Source of the DNA: Flavobacteriaceae bacterium
Lineage (GTDB): Bacteria; Bacteroidota; Bacteroidia; Flavobacteriales; Flavobacteriaceae
Reading direction: 5' to 3'
DNA: 64,000 bases
Assembly (NCBI GenBank): GCA_027490305.1
Contig: JAIXYI010000049.1
Coordinates: forward strand, 1-64,000
Shown here: piece by piece, positions 27,471 to 34,976 of the stretch
Numbering within the stretch: position 1 is the first letter of the stretch
Layout: every line of letters begins with the position of its first letter
The notes under the pieces: model-generated
The model's database searches: none
The model's input: only the letters and a program-made list of their open reading frames with translations
What the model was told of the DNA's origin: nothing
Position numbers and translations under genes: made by a program

Positions 27471-28196
27471 TTAGTCTTTCTGTGATTTGACCGCGAGGGT
27501 ATAGATCACCAGGCCAAATCCGATTTTGTTGATGGCGTCGGCGATGTTATACGCCACGTCTACGTTGCCTTTTCCGAGGATGCCGGTATACCAGCCGTCG
27601 GTGCCCAGCATGTAGCCGAGTGGGTAGATGGCCCATCCCACGAGTACGAACCAACACAGGATTTTGTGTGCTGCCAATACGTTGCCGCCTGCGGCTTGTG
27701 CCAGTTTTGAGGCCGAGCCGAGCCAGATTTCATACACAATGGCAAAATACGCGATACCGGAAACGAGGCCCCATAGCCATGCGTTGGCCGGATCGACCGC
27801 TTCTCCGAAGTAGCCCGTGATAAGCATGATAACCGAATAGAAGATCATTTTCCACAAGAGGCCCTGCTTGGCGCCGGCTACTTTGAGGATGAGGTAGAAC
27901 TCGAGGCACATCAACGGCACGGTCAGGATCCAGTCGACATAGCGGAAAAACGTCGGCGATTCCTGAAACGCGGCCCAGTAATCGCGCATGTAATAATAGT
28001 GTACGGCCGCAATAAACGTAATCAATCCGGAAACCAATACAGAGGTGCGCCACTTCTTGTCGAATTGGTTAAGGGACAGGAAAAAGAAAGCAGATGCCGC
28101 CATCATGGCCATGCATCCTACAAAAAAGGTAAATCCGATGTAGTCTGTTGGTAGCAGTTTCGACACGGTCATCGGAATCGTTGTTAAATGAATCAT
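27471..28196 (-). CDS. proteorhodopsin (light-driven H+ pump type)
   Basis: Helix C RYVDWILTVPLMCLEFYLIL (D88/T92/E99 = DTE motif), helix G ADAINKIGFGLVIY with retinal Lys224. Confidence 0.97.
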   Translation of the reverse strand: MIHLTTIPMTVSKLLPTDYIGFTFFVGCMAMMAASAFFFLSLNQFDKKWRTSVLVSGLITFIAAVHYYYMRDYWAAFQESPTFFRYVDWILTVPLMCLEFYLILKVAGAKQGLLWKMIFYSVIMLITGYFGEAVDPANAWLWGLVSGIAYFAIVYEIWLGSASKLAQAAGGNVLAAHKILCWFVLVGWAIYPLGYMLGTDGWYTGILGKGNVDVAYNIADAINKIGFGLVIYTLAVKSQKD

Positions 28197-28224
28197 GTGA
28201 CAAAGTTTTAAGGGTTACTAATTT

Positions 28225-28275
28225 TGTTTAATCAAAACTACGAAATCATTAAACACGAAATCGTTTTTGTTTAAT
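28225..28275. promoter_or_regulatory. divergent rhodopsin/blh promoter region with three TGTTTAAT octamers
   Basis: TGTTTAAT at 28225 and 28268, ATTAAACA at 28248; minus-strand TAGTTTTG at 28233-28240; plus-strand TATCTTTA at 28287. Confidence 0.5.
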
Positions 28276-28310
28276 GTTTTTTCAATTATCTTTAAACAAA
28301 ATTTATCAAG

Positions 28311-29219
28311 ATGCCGAAATACGCCCGTTTTGCGCTTGTTGCCAGCTTCGTAGGACTCTGGATCGATTCTTTTCTGTCGCATTCCGTTCAGGCGGTATTG
28401 GGGTTTGCGCTGATTTTTACGTTTGGGATCCTGCACGGGGCGAATGACTTGCAGCTTATCCGGCACACCGGCCCTTCTTTTCCGACCCGTGATCGCGGGC
28501 GGATGTGGGTCTATTATGTGGCGTTTGTGGGGGCGACCGCCGTGCTTTTTTACCTGATGCCGCGGGTGGCGCTGGTTTTGTTTATTATGTCAAGCGGTTA
28601 TCACTTCGGCGAACAGCATGTGTCGGCACATCTGGGCCGGGCGGTCGGCAAAGGAATCAGAACGGTGTTTTTCACGCTATACGGGCTGCTGGTGCTGTTC
28701 CTGGTTTTTTATTTCCATAAAGAAGAGGTGCAACAGATTGTGTTGGGGATTACACACGACCTTGTTCCGTTGGTGTTTTTTGGATGGGGTTTGGCGTTGG
28801 TGGGTAGTGGGGTCGCGCTTATGGGAATAGCATTAGGCATGCGGGACGCGGTGTTCCGGTCGGTGTGGGTGCGGGAACTTTTCTACCTGGGGGTGTTTGC
28901 CATCTTATTTAAGGTATCCGGACTGATCTGGGGCTTTGCGCTGTATTTCATTTTATGGCACAGCATACCTTCCCTGCGCGACCAACTTCGTTTTTTATAC
29001 GGTCGTACCGGAGTGGGGGAATGGAAGCAGTATTTGAAGCAAGCCCTCCCGTATTGGGGAATGGCATTGGCCGGACTTCTTACCTCCTATCTGCTGCTGC
29101 AGGACCAATTGGTGTTTGAACCGTTGTTTTTCTCCTTCCTGGCGGCGATTACCTTTCCGCATGTGTGGGTGATTTTGCGGATGTCGGAGGGGAGAGGGCC
29201 TGAATCCCTGAGTCCCTGA
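28311..29219 (+). CDS. blh: Brp/Blh family beta-carotene 15,15'-dioxygenase
   Basis: GILHGANDLQLI, SSGYHFGEQH, LWHSIPSLRDQ motifs; multi-TM; divergent from proteorhodopsin. Confidence 0.93.
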   Translation: MPKYARFALVASFVGLWIDSFLSHSVQAVLGFALIFTFGILHGANDLQLIRHTGPSFPTRDRGRMWVYYVAFVGATAVLFYLMPRVALVLFIMSSGYHFGEQHVSAHLGRAVGKGIRTVFFTLYGLLVLFLVFYFHKEEVQQIVLGITHDLVPLVFFGWGLALVGSGVALMGIALGMRDAVFRSVWVRELFYLGVFAILFKVSGLIWGFALYFILWHSIPSLRDQLRFLYGRTGVGEWKQYLKQALPYWGMALAGLLTSYLLLQDQLVFEPLFFSFLAAITFPHVWVILRMSEGRGPESLSP

Positions 29220-29251
29220 GCGTGCAACTACCAACTCCTAACCCCTGACTC

Positions 29252-29941
29252 CTAACTCCTAACCCCTCCCTTCTCGCTTTCTTCCAAAAACGGCGGTGTC
29301 AGTTTATTTCGGAAGGAAAAGAGCACCAGTCCGACTTTTGATTTGATCTGGTAGCGTTCGAACAGCGCAGTGCGATACGATTCGACGGATTTGACCGAAA
29401 CGTGCATCAGGTCGGCCATTTGTTCGTAGGTAAATTCGCGTTCGTCGCATACCAACGTTAGGAAGTGCATCTCCCGGTCAGAGAGCACGGGCTTTTTACT
29501 GTTTTTTTGTTTCGGATCGAAGTTCCGGACGCGCCTGAGGATATCGGTGATGTTATAGTATCCGACATTCACGACGGTATCGATGGCGTTTCGAAGCTCC
29601 TGGGCGGTGCAGTTCTTGTGCAGGAAGCCACGGGCGCCGAAATGATAGGCATCGTTGATGATGTCTTCGTCGAAGTGTTGGGTAAGAAGGAGCATTTTCG
29701 AATCATCTTCCCGCTCTTCAAGGGCGCGCAGGACGTCAATCCCATTTTTGTGGGGCATCGAGTAGTCGAGGAGGTACAGTTCAGGGGCATCCGAAAGGGG
29801 AAGGGCTTCCAAAAAGGCGTCTCCGTGTTCAAATTCATGACTCACCTTGAAGCGTCCCATTTTCTCAATCAATTCACGCAAGGCGTGCCGTACGATTTGG
29901 TGGTCGTCAATGATGCCAATCTTAATAGTCTCCATGTGCAT
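29252..29941 (-). CDS. LuxR/NarL-type response regulator (cassette B, gene 4)
   Basis: IGIIDDHQIVRHALRELIEKMGRFKV; HTH YEQMADLMHVSVKSVESYRTALFERYQIKSKVGLV. Confidence 0.92.
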   Translation of the reverse strand: MHMETIKIGIIDDHQIVRHALRELIEKMGRFKVSHEFEHGDAFLEALPLSDAPELYLLDYSMPHKNGIDVLRALEEREDDSKMLLLTQHFDEDIINDAYHFGARGFLHKNCTAQELRNAIDTVVNVGYYNITDILRRVRNFDPKQKNSKKPVLSDREMHFLTLVCDEREFTYEQMADLMHVSVKSVESYRTALFERYQIKSKVGLVLFSFRNKLTPPFLEESEKGGVRS

Positions 29942-30715
29942 TTAGGTAGGTGTTGCGGTTAGAGTTACGACGGTGCCTTCCCCTGGTGTCGTATCGATCT
30001 TGACTCCATAGCCAATTAACGCGGCGCGGCTGCGCAGGTTCTGTAACCCCAGGGTTCCGCCTGTTTGTATGAGGTTGCGATCAAAACCTTGGCCGTTGTC
30101 GCGTACCGTCAGGCGGAAAGGGGTGGTGTGGATGTCGACCGCGACCTTTGTGGCCCTGGCGTGTTTGAGGATGTTCTGGATACTTTCCTGAAAGATGCGG
30201 TAGATCACGATCTGGTGGCCCGGAGGAAGAGGGAGGTCGGGGTGACCGTGCGTGGTGTAGGTAAAAGAGATGGATTTCTGCCGGTTGAGCCGTTCGATTT
30301 CTTTTTCGATGGTTATGAAGAGGTCCTGGCTGCTGATAAGCTGGTAGTTCAGGGAATGGCTGATGCCCCGGATCGATTCCGATAGCTCGGATACGGCTTT
30401 GGAGATGGGTTCGAGCGACGGCGTGAGTTCGGGTGCGTCGAGTTTCAAATTCTCCAACTGGAAATTGAGGTAGGTCAGTTGTTGGCCCGCGTCGTCGTGA
30501 AGGTCTTGCGAGATATTGGTAAGCACTTGCTCCTGGGTTTCGATAATCGTGGTGGTAAGGGTCTTCTGGAAGTCGAGGTCTTTTTGGTAGAGCTGTGCGG
30601 TATAGGTGCGGATTTTCCGGAAGTAGAGACGGATGAGGATGACGCAAAAGACGATGATTTGCGTAAAAAAGAAAAGGCATATGACAATACCAAATACAAT
30701 ATTATGTTCCATCAT
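29942..30715 (-). CDS. sensor histidine kinase, HisKA_3 type (cassette B, gene 3)
   Basis: SQDLHDDAGQQLTYLNFQLENL; LTVRDNGQGFDRN; internal start MMEHNIVFG. Confidence 0.9.
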   Translation of the reverse strand: MMEHNIVFGIVICLFFFTQIIVFCVILIRLYFRKIRTYTAQLYQKDLDFQKTLTTTIIETQEQVLTNISQDLHDDAGQQLTYLNFQLENLKLDAPELTPSLEPISKAVSELSESIRGISHSLNYQLISSQDLFITIEKEIERLNRQKSISFTYTTHGHPDLPLPPGHQIVIYRIFQESIQNILKHARATKVAVDIHTTPFRLTVRDNGQGFDRNLIQTGGTLGLQNLRSRAALIGYGVKIDTTPGEGTVVTLTATPT

Positions 30716-31337
30716 GTCTTTGTTTTTCACGGTACATAAAGATGGCTGTCGTGATGTAATACACCGCATTTACAAAATAACACACTAAGGTGAAAAACGG
30801 AACTCCATATATTGGCATAGTATTGATCCCCTTAAGTTTAAACCCCATAAGCAAACTAAACCCTACAAAAAACACGATGGGCGCCGATAATAGGGTGTAG
30901 GTGTTTGAAGAGAAGTAGGCAAGGTCTTCACTTTTAAGTCGCTCCATACTGTCGGCAATCATCCAATATGTGTACATAACGGCACCTATCACAAGGCTGT
31001 ATACCTTGAAGTTATGGAGACCTGGTTCAAGGACGATAAAATCGAAAACGCAAAAGGCAAGATAGGTTTTTATTAAGCGTCGCCCGGTTTTACGTCTTCC
31101 TGAGGTAGTGCTGAGAAGAGAAAGCCACAGCATACAATGGACAACATTGTAGAAACTTGCGCTTAACTGTAGTGGCAATTCCAATAGCTTTAGTAGGGTC
31201 GATAAGAGCTCATTCGTTAGGTTCAGTGCCAGTATATAAAACAAATAAACATGGTGCTTATTTCTTTTGTCGTGATGGAATGCCCAGTAGACGAAGGAAA
31301 GAAGCACCACAATTTTTATGGGATTGATAATCTGCAA
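30702..31337 (-). CDS. multi-TM membrane protein (cassette B, gene 2)
   Basis: 211 aa; NPIKIVVLLSF..., paralogue of the 23891-24538 product. Confidence 0.8.
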   Translation of the reverse strand: MQIINPIKIVVLLSFVYWAFHHDKRNKHHVYLFYILALNLTNELLSTLLKLLELPLQLSASFYNVVHCMLWLSLLSTTSGRRKTGRRLIKTYLAFCVFDFIVLEPGLHNFKVYSLVIGAVMYTYWMIADSMERLKSEDLAYFSSNTYTLLSAPIVFFVGFSLLMGFKLKGINTMPIYGVPFFTLVCYFVNAVYYITTAIFMYREKQRHDGT

Positions 31338-31348
31338 TATATCGTCGA

Positions 31349-31939
31349 TTATGTTGGGTCGTCACTCATGTCATAGTAGAATCTGGTGCCCTGTCCGATT
31401 GAATTAATGAATTCAACATGAAAGACAATGCGCCTGACCTGATTAAACTTTCCACGCTGCCGGATCACGATGTTACCCCACGTAAAGTGAATGAACGTTG
31501 GTACACCCGCGTTGACACGTATGCGGGGAATCGCCTCAAACAAAATCGTAGGATACAGGCTTTCCGTGTTGCGGTAGTCGTCGCTGCGCCGAAGGCTCAT
31601 TTGGCTGCCATTTATATCAAAGCCCAGATAGCCATCATAGCAACTCATATTGTTGTCGGAAAGAAACTTCATCAGATCGCTCCACGAGAAGGAATATACC
31701 GGGTTGTTCGTGATACCCGACATGAGTTGGTCATACGCGGCTTTGTCAAGCACGTTGTGACGTAACTCGGATGTAGCCTGCATCGACGGGTCACAAGATA
31801 CGGCTAAAGGGTGTAAGGCTTTAAAGTCATCATAGTCGTCCTTGCCTAACGCTTTCGTAAAGTTCGCCTGTTCGCCAAGGAATGCCACCCAGTCTGGTGC
31901 TTGGGTATTACCAGTTGGAAAATTTGCTGCTGTTTTCAT
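31349..31939 (-). CDS. hypothetical protein (cassette B, gene 1)
   Basis: MKTAANFPTGNTQAPDW...; same position and similar length as cassette A gene 1. Confidence 0.7.
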   Translation of the reverse strand: MKTAANFPTGNTQAPDWVAFLGEQANFTKALGKDDYDDFKALHPLAVSCDPSMQATSELRHNVLDKAAYDQLMSGITNNPVYSFSWSDLMKFLSDNNMSCYDGYLGFDINGSQMSLRRSDDYRNTESLYPTILFEAIPRIRVNAGVPTFIHFTWGNIVIRQRGKFNQVRRIVFHVEFINSIGQGTRFYYDMSDDPT

Positions 31940-32198
31940 AATGAGAACCATTTTAGGATTGTTACCGCCAAGTTCATCAAATGCCGTCGAAGCCCGACTA
32001 GGTAAAACCCTATTCTTTTAACCCGGTTTTGCCTATTAAAGGAGAGGCCTCAAAAATAGGTAAAATATTTTGACAAATCCGGTATTTGCTGGTTTTTAGT
32101 TGATTAGATATAAACCTACTCGTTATTCAGGGTTTTCCCCACCTCCTCAGCATCGCCGTGCCGCTAGCTTTGGAGCATCAATCCTAAACCCATTCCTC

Positions 32199-32822
32199 AT
32201 GAAACGACTGGTATTTTTACTCCTGCTCATTGGCCTGACGTCTTCGGCCTATTCACTTAATGGTTCCGATACCGTAAAGGTGTCCAATCCACCCTTACCC
32301 CAAAAAATCGAAGTGACGTTAAAAACCGCCGATGCGGCGGCCAAAACACCCGCGCCCTGCCCCGATTGCTGCCCGCCCGTTCAGGGGATCAATGCCAGCG
32401 TACTGGTATGGATGCCTGTAATCCTCTTTATCGTAGTGCTTTTTGTGGTGTGGTGGACGACACGCAGGTCGGGTTTTCGTTTCACCCAGGCGCTGTACGA
32501 GAACGATCCCGAGGAGATTATTGTTCACGCGCCAACTGAAGCCGACCCGAATGCCACACTGAAAAAGACGGTGCTGGATGCCAAAGGGCAACCTGTTTAC
32601 CAACCCAGCACAAGCCGACTGATCGCACTGCTGTCGGCCCTGACAACATTGATTATCGTCGTGTGCTTTATTTCCTATTACGCGTATTGTATGATCCGCT
32701 GTAAAGAACTGCCCGATTTCGAAGCGCTGTTCAACGTGGTGTTGGCACTCGGTCTGGGCGTGGTGCCGTATAGTGTGAATAAAGTAACAGCGGCGGCAAA
32801 GGCGTCCGACACGTCAAAATAA
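32199..32822 (+). CDS. exported/membrane hypothetical protein
   Basis: Signal peptide MKRLVFLLLLIGLTSSAYS, additional TM helices. Confidence 0.7.
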   Translation: MKRLVFLLLLIGLTSSAYSLNGSDTVKVSNPPLPQKIEVTLKTADAAAKTPAPCPDCCPPVQGINASVLVWMPVILFIVVLFVVWWTTRRSGFRFTQALYENDPEEIIVHAPTEADPNATLKKTVLDAKGQPVYQPSTSRLIALLSALTTLIIVVCFISYYAYCMIRCKELPDFEALFNVVLALGLGVVPYSVNKVTAAAKASDTSK

Positions 32823-32866
32823 TCAGGTTCCCTTTTAAATTATTGTTTCATTTAATCTATTACGTT

Positions 32867-33358
32867 ATGTCAAACCTTGCAATCGGAACGATCATTTCCT
32901 CTGTCCTGAATTTTGATCAATTGTGTAAAGTTCTGGGCGAAACGCCCGCATTCAACAGTAAAACTTCCTCGTATGCGCCTTGCGACGGACGCTCGGTCAC
33001 CGGCTCAAAGCTGGAACTTGCCACCGGCCGTGAGATAGCGCTTAGTCCGGACTTGCGTGGCCGCTTCATACGTGGCCTTAACCAGATCTATAGCGTCGAT
33101 GCACCTATATTTGATATCCACAAGGCGGATGAAGACGGCGCGGGGCGGAAGCCCGGTGATTACCAACCCGACGCAGTAGCCCGCCACACACACTCGTATA
33201 CGGATCGGCAGGAGGGTGTGGGGCCGAACCAGGCGGATGACGGGAATGATATCGGTTTCAACCGGGTAGATACCAAGACTACTGGAGAAAACACTGATGC
33301 TTGCAACGAAACGCGCCCGCGGAACGTGTCGACCTTTTTCTACATCAAAATCAACTAA
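32867..33358 (+). CDS. phage tail-collar-like protein
   Basis: APCDGRSV...PDLRGRFIRGLN...HTHSYT...ETRPRNVSTFFYIKIN resembles the C-terminal end of tail-collar/fibre proteins. Confidence 0.65.
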   Translation: MSNLAIGTIISSVLNFDQLCKVLGETPAFNSKTSSYAPCDGRSVTGSKLELATGREIALSPDLRGRFIRGLNQIYSVDAPIFDIHKADEDGAGRKPGDYQPDAVARHTHSYTDRQEGVGPNQADDGNDIGFNRVDTKTTGENTDACNETRPRNVSTFFYIKIN

Positions 33359-33362
33359 AGCC

Positions 33363-34667
33363 ATGCGACATAAAACGTTGCTCTTCGCACTGATACTAAT
33401 GGTGGCGAAGGGCGCATCGCAGGATGCTCTTACTGGAGTTGAGACGACGGAGTTGATTTCAAACGCTTTTTCAAAAATACATACCGGCCATGCAGCGGAT
33501 AACCAGGGAACCTTTGGCTCACTTGACCTGACTAAAACAGAGGCAATCGTGACGTCTTCGTTTTCAATAGGTAAAGGCGGTGATATTCTCACGGCTAAGT
33601 TCAAAGGAGGGGTCACAGATGGATTGGCCGCTGTGTTCAATAATTCCAAATTAAATACCAATCAGTCCCTTGAGGTGCTGTACCATATGCTAATTTCGGA
33701 TAGACCTTTTATAGGTTATTATCATACCGATCTTATGAAAAAAAGACAGTCGGAGCTCAAGGCTGAACTGGACTACTTTGATCACCTGTATACGTATTTG
33801 CAGACTAAAGGTCTCTTGGGAGCTGTGGAAAGAGCGTTGAAAATCAGGCGTGATGCTATCCAAGTGGAGGGTCCGTTCTCCGCAAAGATTATAGAAATAA
33901 AGTTAGTGAATGAAGCGCTACGGAACCATGTTGACAATAACCTTCCGGGTGCCATATTGCCGGCATGGTTTGAACTACGAATGTTAGAAGGTAATAAGAA
34001 AGCGGAGGCCCTTCGTCAGAATGATAAGGCAATCAAACCCTCCCAATTCCATTTGACATGGATGTCGGTTGGGATAAATGCCCGGAACGACGAATTTCGA
34101 CTGTTCGATACCGACGCACCTTTTGAAGACGCTATTCGCAAAGAGCAGAAACTCGGTTACGGATTTTCACTACAGATTTCTTCCTATCGCTTTTCCGAAA
34201 ACGACAACAACTGGTATTGGGCTTTAGTAGCGAATCACCAACACAAAAGTAATTATCTCGACCTGAAAAAGATGGATGTTACGGAAACAGTAACACGGGG
34301 TACGGGCGATAATGTGACTAGGGAGACTTCAAAGAAATATACGGTGTACTCGGGAGACTATATTTCCGACGTCGGTGAGACGACCCTGAACGCCGATTAC
34401 TTTTATTTCTATAAGAATGCACATTTCGTTGGCTTACATGCTTTTTCAAATGCTGCGTTTTCGGAGAAAAAGAAGCCGATTTACAACCTGGGTTTCGGCC
34501 TTGTAGTGCCCTTCAAAGACAAACAAAACAAAGACACGATAGTCAACGCAGAACTTTACTATACGATCAAGAATCTTATGGGTATCGATGACAATCGGTA
34601 CAGCGTTTTAGAACGCAACGAAATCGGATTTCGCTTTACCTTTCCTTTTCAATTTAATACTTTTTGA
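33363..34667 (+). CDS. exported hypothetical protein
   Basis: Signal peptide MRHKTLLFALILMVAKGASQ; 435 aa. Confidence 0.75.
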   Translation: MRHKTLLFALILMVAKGASQDALTGVETTELISNAFSKIHTGHAADNQGTFGSLDLTKTEAIVTSSFSIGKGGDILTAKFKGGVTDGLAAVFNNSKLNTNQSLEVLYHMLISDRPFIGYYHTDLMKKRQSELKAELDYFDHLYTYLQTKGLLGAVERALKIRRDAIQVEGPFSAKIIEIKLVNEALRNHVDNNLPGAILPAWFELRMLEGNKKAEALRQNDKAIKPSQFHLTWMSVGINARNDEFRLFDTDAPFEDAIRKEQKLGYGFSLQISSYRFSENDNNWYWALVANHQHKSNYLDLKKMDVTETVTRGTGDNVTRETSKKYTVYSGDYISDVGETTLNADYFYFYKNAHFVGLHAFSNAAFSEKKKPIYNLGFGLVVPFKDKQNKDTIVNAELYYTIKNLMGIDDNRYSVLERNEIGFRFTFPFQFNTF

Positions 34668-34669
34668 AT

Positions 34670-34873
34670 ATGACACCCGAAGAATTTAGAGAACTGTACG
34701 TGCCCACAGGCGAACGCTACCGCGGCATCTGTAAACAAGGAGATTTTAAAGGGAAATGGCGCGATAACCTGACTGACGCTTTTAGAGAGGCACTCGCCCA
34801 TCAGGACGAAAATGAAAACCATATAATCGATGTCGAGCATCACGTCAACTACTCCCGCCGCGACGCTACATGA
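34670..34873 (+). CDS. small hypothetical protein
   Basis: ATG 34670 MTPEEFRELYVPTGERYRG..., immediately after the preceding stop. Confidence 0.55.
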   Translation: MTPEEFRELYVPTGERYRGICKQGDFKGKWRDNLTDAFREALAHQDENENHIIDVEHHVNYSRRDAT

Positions 34874-34976
34874 GGAGTGAAACAAGTGGCGAATGGAAAC
34901 CGGAGGAGGGAGTGACTGGTTAACGGCGAGTGAGATGAAACGTCCAACTCCTTATTACCAACTCCTAAACCCTAAC

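Noticed and set aside
27471-28196. Sodium-pumping (NDQ) or chloride-pumping rhodopsin
   Set aside because: Helix C residues are D-T-E, matching proton-pumping proteorhodopsins.
30081-30680. 199-aa minus-strand ORF
   Set aside because: Alternate frame of the cassette B histidine kinase; Pro/Arg-rich composition typical of an off-frame read.
32867-33358. Prophage
   Set aside because: Only one collar-like gene; no capsid, terminase, portal or integrase seen nearby.
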